The translations under genes and the position numbers were made by a program. Shown here piece after piece: positions 12,170 to 25,600 of a stretch of 64,000 nucleotides of DNA (position 1 is the stretch's first letter; each line of letters begins with the position of its first letter). Below the pieces are notes generated by a model. That model searched no databases. It was not told the origin of the DNA and saw only the letters and a program-made list of their open reading frames with translations. Source of the stretch: Chaunax sp. Z400 (taxonomy: Eukaryota; Chordata; Actinopteri; Lophiiformes; Chaunacidae); contig CM075202.1 of NCBI GenBank assembly GCA_037577475.1, positions 10,557,501-10,621,500 of the forward strand, in the 5' to 3' direction.

Positions 12170-12720
12170 TACTTCGAGGCAAGACAGTTTAGCGTCAGAG
12201 GGGAGCTAATTTGTGTTTTTACAGTGACTTTGACACCAGAGGGCGCAGTGAAGACGAGGGGGGCTCCTTTTCATTTAGCTGTTTGGGGATGCACGCAAGG
12301 TATGTGGACGGATTCAGCTACCTGTTTTATGATCAGAATCGGTGTTTAAATGAGTCGTTGCACTTCAAAGTTTAGCGTCATTGTTAAACTAGATAGCAAG
12401 GACACCAGTAAGTTGACTTATTTCAATAGCGGATCGACCGAATAAAATATCCTTACCATCTCCGCCAGGTTGCTATTGTCATGTAAACAACGTGGCTAGC
12501 TAGCACAGTTAGCATCAGCTGTTTAGTCAGCTGGGAGACTGTACCTTGTTCTTTCCCTGTGCTTGTGTTTGCTTCGGTAGCACCGAGGATTTTAACGTTT
12601 GCACAGCTGGATATTTACCTTTTGTTACTGCTGCATCGTAAGAAGAGGTCAGTCCGTGTATTTATTCGTAGAGGAATTCCAGAGCAAGCTGCAACGGACT
12701 GAAAAATTACGATAGCTAGG
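12170..12720 (+). promoter_or_regulatory. ncoa7: Probable promoter and 5' noncoding exon region of ncoa7
   Basis: This stretch is richer in CpG than its surroundings and lies just upstream of the first ncoa7 coding exon. GCAAG|gtatgt at 12,299/12,300 is a strong splice donor and could end a first exon. A second possible donor is ATC|gtaaga at 12,637/12,638. No TATA box is evident. The transcription start is not determinable from sequence alone. Confidence 0.35.
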
Positions 12721-13212
12721 TGGGGTAACGTTGCCTCAAATCTAGCCGTGCCTCTGTGATTAGCTATTTACCTGTTACATAATGCAGACTACACTTGACC
12801 TGGTGTCCACACTTCAGGGTGTGTGACATGCGTGGAATGTTGTTCTTGCTTAATCCTGTGATTTTTAGAGCTAGCTGGTAGTGTAGCTGTGGTCTGAATG
12901 TTTACCTCACCCAGATTCCCAAACGGATGCTGCTAAGAATAGACATGCTAATTAACATTATATAATAAAACATATATTTACTGTGGCAACATTAAGTAGC
13001 AGCAGATGTATCTTTACTCTAACAGAGGGATGCATTTTCCATCCTTTTGTGTCAGCCATTATCAGCTGAGTGGCCTGACACGCTTATTATTGGATGCTTT
13101 CATCGCCCTCCACTTAGACTGATGAGGCTTCCCCATCACTTATTGGCCTTTTGAATGCTAGTGAGTGTTGTTGAGTGAGGAGGCACACTCCCCTTTCTTA
13201 TTTCCTCTGCAG

Positions 13213-13354
13213 GACAAGAAAGAAGTGTGAGGGTGCTGTGCGAGAGGTGGTTTTCCCATAGTTGTCTGCTGGATTGGACACACTGAGTGGGTGTGTAAGG
13301 GTGGATGTTTGTATGGATGCGTCTGACTGCATGCAGATTTAGGACCCTGGCCTG
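13213..13354 (+). other. ncoa7: 5' UTR part of the first ncoa7 coding exon
   Basis: A good acceptor (ttatttcctctgcag) ends at 13,212, so this exon probably begins at 13,213 and is joined to an upstream noncoding exon. The segment contains upstream ATGs (for example 13,316 and 13,331) before the chosen start at 13,355. That start is preferred because its frame continues across the intron into the conserved ARLKK segment. Confidence 0.55.
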
Positions 13355-16300
13355 ATGGAGAAGAGAGACAGGAAGCCGGGATATTTTGCAAGGTAAGGGA
13401 CTCTTGTCTTTGTTTTGAATTTGCGACGGACACATTCAGTGTAGTTGTTTTTCTCGCAGTATAATTTCTTATCTCCAACATTTAGGTCTCATTAATCTAC
13501 ATGATCTGTGCTTGTGACAAATTGTTTTCATCTTACGCTGAAACATTGAATCTGTCACTACCTAATGAATGAGTGAATGTAGTTTTTTGTTTTTGTTTTA
13601 CATTAACGATGATTTTCTCTCTTTTCAAATTACCATGTAGGTATAGTTAAGTCAATTTTAAAAACCCTGAAATCACAGATCATGCATACAATTTTTACAA
13701 CTTTTTGTGACCTGCTCGTCTTTAGATCCTCGACTTGGGTAAAGAAAAACTACCAGGAAACTTAAATGGGGCAAAGAAAAGGAGGAGGGATTCTGAGTAC
13801 ACAGTTATAGCAACACATGATAACAAATTTTGGTAACAAAATGTGTTACACATCTTTTGTCTGTATTAATGTTTACAGTGCAATTACAGTGTCAGATTTC
13901 TCCAAACGCTTCCTAAAATGACTCTATGCATCAGACATCGGTGCCATGAAGCTCAATAACACAAATAGTCATTTTAAGGGGTGAGTGTTTTTTTTTTTTC
14001 CCAGACATATACTATAGTATGTCTGATGGACGGAAGTCTCTTGATGTCAGTCTGCCCAGGTATCGCATACTGGAGTGTACAGTTCAAGATCAAAAGTTTT
14101 ATAAACAACTTCTGCTCGGTACATTGCTTGTTAGAGGTGACATTGTGGCTTTTCATTGTGCTGCATGTTCATTTATAACTTCAGTCAAGGTGCATTAGCT
14201 AATTATTCATCCCCACCTTTTTTTTTAATCATGGATCCATACGTTTAAGTCTCCTGTCTCTGAGCTGCACTCGGCCACTGCATACAGCCTCATACGTCAG
14301 AGATCTTGCGAGGATTTACCCAGTGGTATTGTGTCGACTCAATAATTGGATTTTGGTAGCATTGCGAAACCTGATAGCAGGAAGTGTGCGGAAAGTCGAT
14401 TGTCACAGCTACGGTGAATAGAGTGACAATTAAAACGGCAGGTCCTGAACATAGATCAGCCTTTGCTTTCTGACGTCTGCGCAGATGATGCGTGTCATAG
14501 AGGCTTTTGGAGAGCGGATTGAATATCTTAAATGGATAAACATGATTAAGGGGTGTACTTGTGTGCAATGTGGCTTGGTTGTGTCTAGAAAGCCTCAATA
14601 TAGTTCTTGTTCTGCTTCATTAATATCCCATCCTTGCTTGGATTTTTCTACACCGACCATATATTATAGCATGTGAAACATTAACTTTTGTGCTTATTTG
14701 CAAATTAAGGCCCTGAGGTAGAGCAGGCAATCTGAATCAAAACCAGATAAATAAGCTGGTTTATGGATAAGCAGTATTCACGTGTTGAGTCTGCTGTCAG
14801 TATCAGAGTTGCTGAGTGTGTATTTGTGATAAATGTTGTAAGGAAATGCAGTGCAGCCTAATGGGCTTTATTCTTTCTCATGTCTCAGGTTACTTTCAGA
14901 TTTTGCCGACAACCTGGTACAAACCTGCAGAGTGTCTTGTGTTTATGATTTGATCAGCTTTAGTTGAAAATGTTTCATTATGGAGAGAATTAGTTTTGTA
15001 TGGTGTCACATTTCAGTTGCTCTCTAATTATTGGGGCTGGCAGGACATTACATTGTAATGGGAAGCAGGCTTTCTGTTGAGTTAGAGGTGGTGTTTTCCT
15101 GCAAAGGGAGTGTGCGATCATGTGGGAGCGAGCAGCAAAACAACAGTGGAAAGGTTCGAGATGTATGCATGGGACTGATGCAGACCTGAACTCGTGTTAA
15201 GACCAATAGCTATATTGTGTCCAGAGATTGAACATGTCAGGAAGGAAAGTCACCCTTATCTTCTCAAACAGCTACTGCTATAGCAGCTCTCCCGCTGGTT
15301 GCACCATATGCTGCCTCGCTTCCTGTCAAATAGAGCAAAGGTCACTGTAGCGCATGCACATCCAACCATAGCAAGTATTAACTCATCATAGACCTTTTCA
15401 TGATTTATTGTTTTATAACAGTTAAACACAGTGTGTTTAATTAGATTTGGATTTTTTTGCACCAAGCAAGGTGCGCTAAATCAAGTGGAAATTCAAAACA
15501 TGAATTAAATGCATGAAGATATTCACTCCCTTTATGTGGCATGATGTTTCTACAAATCACAAAATAGGAATAGGAAGGTGTGACAAGTACTTTTTCTTTA
15601 GGTTAAATATCTGGACGGTCCAGCTGCTGGACAGGCAGTTCCTTTTGAAGAAGAAAAATCTATAACAAGTTGCTTTATCTTCAAAATCAACGAAGCTACA
15701 GTAAGCACATTAGGACCTGGAATAAAAATGGAAAGATTATAAATTTGCCAAGAATAGAGTGCGCACCAACCACCAGGAGACTCGTGGCAACTGTGAAGGA
15801 CCTACAGAGCATCATTGCTGAGATAAAGAGATGCTGCAACTGCACTGCATTTGTTGCCTTGGAGATTTCATTAGTCACAGCTTAATCGCTGTTCACAATT
15901 TCAGTGTTTGCCAGAGGATGTATAGGAGACGTAGGATGCATCCAAGTGGGAAAATAATTATTTGTGGCCATCGTACTAAACTTGATTTGTGTATAACTCC
16001 AACTCTGCATATGAGTGGAAAAGCAGAGTTTCCACTGATAAGCATGGTTGTGGTAGCATCATCCTTTAGGGATGTCTCTGAGCCCTCAAGAAAGTTGGGA
16101 GTAAAATGGGTTTTACAATGTTGTCATCGTTGGTATTGTTCAAATGGGAATGTTGTCGTCATTGTTATTGTTCAAATGGGAATGTTGTCGTCGTCGTTGT
16201 TCAAATGGGAATGTTGTCATCTATGTTATTGTTCAAACAACGACAACAACGTTCCCATTTGAACAATAACAACAGCGACAACATTCCCATTTGAACAATA

Positions 16301-19300
16301 ACAGCGACGACAACATTCCCATTTGAACAATAACAATGATGACAACATTCCCATTTGAACAATAACAACAAAGACAACATTCCCATTTGAACAATAACAA
16401 GGACGACAACATTCCCATTTGAACAATAACATCAACGACAACATTCCCATTTGAACAATAACATCTACGACAACATTCCCATTTGAACAATAACATCAAC
16501 GACAACATTCCCATTTGAACAATAACAAGGAAGACAACATTCTCATTTGAACAATAACAATGACGACAACATTCCCATTTGAACAATAACAACGACGACA
16601 ATATTCCCCTTTGGTCTGTTGTTAGCACTATAAAAAGCACAATACAACCAAGTGTTGTAAGTCGAAGAGCTTTTTTTGTATTTTTTTAATTGTAATTTCC
16701 AATAGTGACTCATTTCCCTTCTCTGTTCATGTGTTGGGAGTTGATACACTAGTTACAAACGGAAGGGCAGATGAGATGGCAGAAATGGTAATATGAGGAA
16801 GTGGATAGTGACTAAGGGACGCTGCAAAATGGCCCAGAGTGAAAGAGACAGTGCTGCTGAGAATGTGTCTGCAGATTCTTGAGTTCACTCCCAGGTGTGC
16901 TGCATTCACTGACGTTGGAGAGTGACCCGAGGCAATGGCAGAACTCTGTCTGTCTACAGCCTTATCGACCCATCCTTGCCTTTCCATTTAGGCACTTGAA
17001 CACTTAAAACGCTTGTCTTTTCATTGTTCTTCTATCTCTTTCTTTGCCTGGGGCTGTGCAGAACAACACTGCTCCTATCACTCAAAGCTTATGGTAAATC
17101 AATTTGATCTCATCTTTTCTTAACATACACACATCCACCCTGAAGCTTCTAACTCATAGAGCTTACACTATCCTTAAGTGCACCACTAAGCCTTGGCTCT
17201 GAACTGCAGTTTCCCCCCTCAGTGAGCCCCAGCAGGGTCTGGAGATGTCTTTACATCGTTCCTCTACCTATCAATGATTTAACAGAGAAAACGGAGTGTC
17301 TGAGAGGAAAATGCAGCTGACGCAGCAAAGTACAGACAGAGAAAAGGTTAAGCTCGATGCAATAAGTTTGATCAGAGTAGCAGCACGTGGACAGAAGGGT
17401 AGCTATATGCAGCGCTGGTTGCAATCCTAACAATCCAAATGTTTAAATCAGACAAGGAGCTAGGCAACCATTTTAATCCTTTTTAACGGATATTTGATAC
17501 CAATGAGTTTAAACAAGTTGATCAGATGACTTTGACCATTTCTACCACTGCACTTGATGTGTAGGGTGTCCGACAATTGGCTTCCAGGCTGTGGAGCAGT
17601 CAACAATTGTGCCAGATCAGTTTCCTTACTGGCATTTAGACCTGTGGTCCTGACTTTACTGCTTTTGACAGAATTAGCTAAACTTATTACAATGGAGATG
17701 ATGGGAGTCTGTGGAGGATTCACTTGCTCTCACTTAGCATATAGGAACAAAAGAGAAGTTGTGCACCTCAACCTGATTTTTAAACACCTTGATGGCGCGT
17801 TTTTTGCCATATATCATGAAAAAAAGACTATTCTGAAGGAGGTACGTTTTGTTTCATGCTTAATTTTCTTTCCCAACAGAGTTTACAGAAAGAAGAGTAG
17901 AAATTACAAGTTGATATTTTATTATTAAAAGGTAATCGAGTAAAGCTTTCAGTTGTTTCAACCATATGCCTGTGCACATGCTCATGCATACTGTGCCTGA
18001 GTATGAGAGAGTTATCACGGTGCATATGTTGCAACAGAAGTGATCAAATAGCCATCTATGGCTATGCTTCATTCTTTTTTTGTCTTTGTTCTTTATTTTA
18101 CTGAACAAATAGATGTTAATATGTCGTCTCTTCTGCCGTCCCATCAGGCTGAAGAAGCGTAGGCAGCTCAAACAGAGCCAGTCGGAGAAGAATGTGAATG
18201 AGGTGAGCCCGGCAATCATCTCCTGTCCAGACATCCCCAATGACGGTGACCCCAACAAGAAGACAGACGTACAGAGAATCCCATCGAAGCCACCTGCAGG
18301 TTCAGGCAAGACCTGCATCCAAAACTCACAGATCTTTCTAGCATACCCTGAAGCTTTTAACTGCCTTCTGATACCCTAAAATAGCATAAATATTTTTAAA
18401 AATACAGTTAAAATGGAATGCAATCTGTAGTTTAAGGTATGTCTCCAATGATGTTTTGCTATAATTACACTGTAGGTGTACAGTGTAAACCTGCTCTGTA
18501 GATACATGGAGGGCTCTGTTATATCTCGTGTGCATCTCTTAAAGGATATAACAATGCAGACTAAATGGACACCTGAAGAAGTGGGACTCTGCCTTCCAGT
18601 GTCTGTACTATAATAGTACGTGGGTGTTAAACTAATGCCTCATGGTTGCCTGAATGCAGGACTCTCACATTTACAGTAGCTTCAATGACACTGCTGGGAT
18701 AATCAGTAGCTAAAGCTTGTGAGAATTATAAAAAGTTAAAAACTCAGCACATCCCAGTATTATGGTAGTTGCACTTATCCTTGGTGTAATGGCTCCATTC
18801 AAAGCAGGTTTACCACCCAATTGGAAAGGAAATACACTCTATCCTTACTACAACACAAGTGCTCAGGATTTCCCATTTTAAAACAAGCAACATGTCATTC
18901 TAGCAGTGTCAGTGTTACTTTAAATGTTGATTTTATTCCTCCTCTGCTCTGCTTTTTGAAATCATTGCCATCTGACTGATCTGCAGCACAAGGGTCCTCT
19001 GTGTTGACAATGCCCCCAGCGCTTTTAAACAGGAAATTGTATAACATTTAATCATGCATTCTTCCACAGTTGATGACAACGTTGCTGTCTTCACAAAGTT
19101 TGCGAGCGCCAAGAGTTGCTGCGAGTCTTAAATCACTATAGAAATGCTACCATGCCCTTTGAAATAAATCATGAAATGGAAATGACCTTAGATAGGACAC
19201 TAGCATCTTTGCCATTACTACGATGCTTTGACCCTCAGAAATCTTTCAAACATCGGATAAAATGACTGAATGACTTGCATGATTTACATGAGTCACAGCC

Positions 19301-22300
19301 CAGTATAAATTCAGTGAATAAGCTTCACAGAAGCAACAGTGATCTTGTCTTTGAATGCTTGTTACAGTAAAGAAGAGACGCAGCTGGAGTCTAATGGGTC
19401 TCTAATGCTTAGTCATACCCTCGGTTTCCATGGAGGAGGCAGCAGTGTAATTACACAGTCAGCCAGTGGGACCATAATAGCTTCTGTGTTCTTGGCAAGA
19501 AGAAAGTGCTGACTGAGGACCTTGTCTACTACAAGGGTCAAATTGTTTGTGAGTGTTTTTATGATAACATGTGTGGTGCAGTGTTTAAAGGCTGGATGGG
19601 ACAAACAAGCATGGGAAATGTCTCAAAAGCCAGCTATAAGTTCGCCCCTGTTGGAGTATTTGGTTGTAGCACCCTCATTTGATTGTGTTCATTTTTATGC
19701 CTCTGCTCCAGCGATAGCCACGGCTGGAGGCATTATGTTTTCGTCTGTAATGTTCCATTCGTCATGGACGAGATATCTCAGGAACAACTTGAAGGGAATT
19801 TTTTCAGATTTGGCTCAACAGTCCACTTTGAATCAAGGATGAAGTGTTGAGATTTTAATGGTCAAAGGTCCAGTGTCACTGTGACCTAACATCCAGGATT
19901 TGTCACAAATGTCTAACTGGACAAAATGAAGTGATTACGGTTTATATCCAAAATGTCACAGGTCAACCTCAGTGGGACATCACAGTGTTCTGTGGAACTG
20001 GAGGGGACATTGTGATCATATATATCTGATTATCTGAACTGGCGACACCAGTTTTGCCCACCTTGTCAATAATTGAGGTTTTTTTTAATTTGCAGTTGTT
20101 CTCACTCTGTAAAATACATTCCTCTTTTTCTTTTTCACTTGTAGATGATGGCTGTAAAAGTGAAAATCAGGCAAAGAGGGAGAAGAAGAGGCCGCCAGGG
20201 ACAGTGGAGTTCATTGTGAGTCAAATTACAGTAGTAACACCTTTCACGTAACATACTGGCTTATTAGCAGAGAGGCTGTAGTTTGCCATGTTATTTCATC
20301 TCTCTTTACAGGTGGGACCTAATGATTCCCTCAACAGCATTGCACTGAAGTTCAACATCACCCCAAACAAACTGGTCCAGCTGAACAGGCTCTTCTCCCG
20401 CAGCATCTACCCCGGTCAGGTGAGAAGAGAAGAGAACCTCTGCAGTAACACAGTCTGCTGCCGCCTCGGTGTCATTCTGACGAACCCTCTTATCTTTATC
20501 ACAGAAACTGTTTGTCCCTGACGTGAGCCCATCGGAAACCGACCATCCCTCCGTCAGAAATTGCTTAGAGAATGCATCACATGTAAGTATGAAAGTATTC
20601 ATTATGTTCAGACGGTAAGCATTTAGGGACAAATCTGTTTGAAAGATTTCAGTTCACAGACGATTTATTGACAACATATACATCCACATTTATTCTGACT
20701 ACTGTATCAATTATTCCAGAAAAAAAACACACCAGATAGAGGTAAAAATGTGTCTTCAACCAAATATCTTCAGGATTACATTATATTGGTACAACAGAAG
20801 ACAGAACGGGAGTCATGTGTGTGTTTCAACCTTTGTCCAAAGTTGTCCATAAAAATATGGCTCTGAAGCTACAAAATGTTTTATTATTGTGTCGAAATTC
20901 ACTCCATGGTATAAGTAAACACTTTTTAAATGCAGGCAGTTGCATTGGCGGTCTTTTAGATATTTTGTTGATAATATTTTAAAATGTGCGTCGTCAAATT
21001 TCTTGCTCTGGTGGCCCTAAAATCAAAGACTTAATGCAAGTCTGAGATTCAGGTCTCTAATCTATGCTTCTGACTTTCTGCAGGATGGTGTCTCAAACTG
21101 CACGTTGGCAAAGTCCCTCCGACGTGAGCTCTCCCCAAACTCAGAGGACGAGAGCCCGGCAACGGTCAAATTCATCAAGATGAGCTGCAAATACTTCACT
21201 GATGGCATGGTAAGAAGTGTAGAGCGTGTGATAATGTCCGGAAATGATCAACACTAACTTGTTAGTTGATCAACCAAATTAATCTGTGACAATTTTGGTG
21301 ATGCATTTTTTGTATTGTATTACGTAGAAATACATATTTAGTTGCATATACTCCCAAATATTTCTCATATTAGTATTTGCTTGCCTCCGCTTAAACTCAT
21401 GTAAATGGAAAGTTTTTAAGTCATGTTAAGTCAGTTGTGTTAAAAATGTATTATTATTAGCTCCAATATTGACCTAAAATTGATCCTACAGTTACCACTC
21501 TTGTATTTTATTTTGACCTAGATGTAGTCATTGCCACCCTCAGCCCTGCTGTGTCACGTTGTTATTGCAGGGAGTGGTGGGGGGCGTGCTCATCGTGACA
21601 CCCAACAACATCATGTTTGACCCCCACAAGTCAGACCCTTTGGTGATCGAGCATGGCTGCGAGGAGTACGGCCTCATCTGCCCCATGGAGGAGGTCGTCT
21701 CTGTGGCGCTGTATGATGACGTGTCGCGTATGAAGCTCAAAGATGCTCTGCCATCGTAAGAGCGCCCCAAAGCATCTCCCTTTTCTCATGTCCTCCTCCT
21801 TTCTCGTTCCTCCTTTGAGTTTTGACAGTATTTTTCTTGTTCTTGTTAAGAATAAACTTTGTACAAAGCCCTTTTGTTTCTAGGATTTCTCACATTTACT
21901 ACATCTTTTTAATTCTAAATACAAAACCTTTTAGATTCCAGCTGTGCTAGTTTTTTAAATTTTTAATTTTTTGAGTAGTTCTTCATTAATCTTGCTATTA
22001 TTTACTCATTTGCTCATTTACATCACACTTGCTGTTTTGTTTGCTGATATTTTGTATCATTCTGGTCATTTATAATTTATGTTGGAACTTTTCTGTTCTT
22101 TTGTTTTTTTTTCCCTTTTCATTTTCATCCATCGTTTGTGGTGCGGTATATGTGATGCCCCGTGACCCTGCAGAGACCTACCCCAGGATTTGTGTCCTGT
22201 GTACAGGCCCGGTGAGTGGGAGCAGCTGCCGTCAGAGCGGGATCTAAACCCTTTTAGCCGCTATGAAGCTCTCAATCCAAAGCGACCAATCGTCTTAGAC

Positions 22301-22569
22301 AACATCGAATCAACCCTCTCAGAAACTGGTAACATCATGTCATCCGATGTCAGATACACTGTATTGAGTCCAACCAAAGCGATCCTCTTCTTAATGAATC
22401 AAATTATTTAAAATTGGTGCTAACTTTGAGTCATAATTCAGCTTTTATATGCTTTACAACCAGTTTAAACAACTATGTTTGGGATGTCTCCTTAATGAAT
22501 TTAATTGTCTCATGAATTTTCAAACTCAGCTCTGTGAAACATTTTGTTTATTTCTTTATCATTGACTTT

Positions 22570-22605
<36 letters not shown>

Positions 22606-25600
22606 TATAGAGATATAGAGATATATATATATATATCAGAATCTTTATTGTCACAACGAAACTGGAATATATTTAATATATATTTTATTATACTAATAAT
22701 ATATAGTCAACAAAAAATTAAAACATGTAAAAAAAAATCAATTTTGAAAATAGATTCATTGTTTAAGTTGTTTATGGAGCAAAATCTTCTCTGATTTCAG
22801 CTTCTCAGATATGAAGATGCTTTCTCAGTCTTTTGTGATGGTAAATCCAGTAACGTTGGGTTTTGTACGGTTGGACAGATTACTTGATGGTCATTTTCCA
22901 CTATTATCTTATAGAACCCAAAAAATCTGCATGTAGATTAATAATGACAAAACCCTCATTAAATGTCTTGACATTAAACAAACTGTTAAACAAGATTTTT
23001 TTTCTCATCTTCCTACCAGGGAGCACAGAGGGCGAGCAGACGGAGAGGTCTCCCTCAGAAGAAGGATTCACGGAGTTGGAGCCGACTCTCTGTTGTAGCA
23101 CCGAAGAGGCAGAGGTGTCGCCCTCCAAAACACCCAGCAGTGTCAGCGGAGACCAACAGGAAGTAGGTCCAAGCTGCTCAGGCCAGGGTGACTTCCAGGA
23201 CAAGTCAATGCTTAGTCAAACTAAAGGGAAGCTGGATGATGAAGAGGGTGAGGGGCTAGCACAGAGCAACCCCGCTGAAGATGGAGAGTCAATACAATCC
23301 TCTTCAGAGACTGAAAAACAGGGTGATGAACCTAAAAGACAAGAGGTAAGTGAAACCAAAGATATAAAACCTAAAGGGACTGAAGAGCTGCTAAATGGTG
23401 CACACGAGAAGACAATCGATGCACCAGTGGACCAAAACAGGAAATTGAGTCTGAAAGAGGCCTTGGAGGATCACGGGAACCCTAGTCCGAAAAATCAAAG
23501 CCCAGACAGACCAGCAGGTGGAGCTGAACTCAGTGAGGAGGAGACACGTAAGAAGAACTATGAGGCAGAGGTGAAGTCATGGCTGCTGGAGAGGATACAG
23601 GCTCCAATACAAGGTAACAGTCATGATCGGTAAATCTCTCACAGGCATTGTGACTGACGGATACTAACCAAACTCGTTCTCCATTTTCTAATAGACATGC
23701 TGTTCTCGTCAGAGGAGAAGAGTAAAAACCCACCTATGTTCCTGTGCTTCAAAGTGGGAAAGCCAATGAGGAAGTCCTTTGCCTCTGGGATGAACTCTAG
23801 TCCCGCCCACTCATTTGGTGGACGGGGTAAACAGCCGGAATACTGGTTTGCTGTGCCACAAGAAAGGTGATTACACATTAATAAATGCCCGTACAGTACA
23901 CTGTCATATTGGTCTTAAACTACTTTAATCTACAAACCCATTTATAAAAAATGGGCTTGTGACTTGTGTGTGTTTTATATTTTACACAGCATCCTGTTTT
24001 AAATCAAGGTGTGTTTGCTTGTGTTTGTGTTCCAGGGTGGACCATCTGTACTCCTTCTTTGTCCAGTGGTCTCCGGATGTATACGGGAAGGAGGCTCGAG
24101 AGCAGGGCTTCGTTGTGGTGGAGAAAGATGAGCTGGACATGATCGACAACTTCTTCAGTGACCCTGCATCTTGCAGCTGGGAGGTGAGCTCAGCACTAAA
24201 GCAGGTAGCCTCCTCTGTTTCCATCACAGAATAAACACCAAGACTCTGTGTCTGCTGAAATGTATAAAACCGTCACAGTCCTCTCCACCTACTAGAGATA
24301 CCGTGTTTTGCAAAGGCAGTGAAGTCCTTGTTTCACTTATTTCCCTTTCCTCATATCCTTGTTTTGCTCCTAGATCATCACCATCGATGAAGCTAAGCGT
24401 AGGCAGAGTTTCAGCAGCTGTGACGGAGACTTCGCTGTGGATACCCTGCCCCTACTCAGTGATTCCAGCGATCTGCTGCAGGACACACACATTGAGAAGG
24501 TTCTTGCAGCTGACTGAAGTTATCCACTTGGTGTCAAGGGAATGACAAAAATTCAAATTGAAAAAAATATCTACAATCTGTTTGCCCTTAAGCTCGCCTG
24601 TCGCCTGCCAGCCCGTGTGCAGGGTTACCACTGGAGACTGGCCTACAGCACTGTGAAACATGGGACCAGCCTTAAGACTCTGTACAGGAGCCTGGCAGAT
24701 GTGGACAGTCCTGTCCTGCTGGTCATCAAAGACATGGATAACCAGGTAAGTCCTGTATGTAAATGACTTGATAGAAATACAGTAGGTGAATAGGAGCAAA
24801 GACTGATGATCAGTAGATGGTGTTTTTGGGCTCAATGCACACACCACTTTTTATTATAAGTGAAACAAATGCTACTTACAGAACACAAATAGATTATGCA
24901 TTTTTTACATTTCTACTAGAGAGTATGATATTAGTGAACTTGGTTGTGTTTACTGGTTCTTTATTTAATTGTTGTCTCCTGGATGACTATCATTTTGCAC
25001 TGGGCCTTTATTTGCCTGCTGTGTCATCCCTGTGTTATTACCGTGTTTCAACTCATCCAACAATACTGCTGTTGATGATGGTGAACATATTTATCCTTAC
25101 ACATATTATCCATACACACCCTTAATCCTCACATAACTAAATAAGTCACACCTCCCCAGAGCTCTACATAGAGTTTTAGGTTCGTAGCGGTTCATCAGTT
25201 CAGTGCGTGTGAGTGAAAAAATGTGTGACTTTGGCGACTCCTTGGGGTGATATTAAGAAATGCACTAGTTAAAACTTGGGCTATCAGAATGATTCCATAT
25301 TTCCTGTAATCATAAACACTCACTTCAGGTTTTTAACTCCTGCTTTATGATTCTTAGTTCCAAGTCAATAGTCTCTTCATCCTTAAACTGAATCTGATCA
25401 CAGACTTTTGGAGCGTTCTCAACTCATCCCTTCAGAGTGAGTGAACACTGCTACGGCACAGGGGAGACATTCCTGTACAGCTTCTGTCCTGAAATCAAGG
25501 TTGGTTCTGCTACTTAGGTTAAGAAGTGACGTTGGGTATTCAGCTTTATTCTTAAGATATCAGACATCGTTTGCGCTCTGTTTGCAGGTGTACCGTTGGA

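Noticed and set aside
16117..16612. CRISPR-like repeat array
   Set aside because: Units are contiguous with short variable spacers of similar sequence, change orientation, and lie in an intron of a vertebrate gene. It is a minisatellite.
15831..16640. Several 60-143-codon frames on both strands with repeated CSNGNVV / FKWECC
   Set aside because: They are translations of the 32-bp minisatellite.
22863..23019. N-terminal extension of the ncoa7 linker exon back to an in-frame ATG at 22,863
   Set aside because: The frame is open by chance through intron sequence. The acceptor ...tcctaccag at 23,019 and phase continuity from 22,328 show the exon starts at 23,020.
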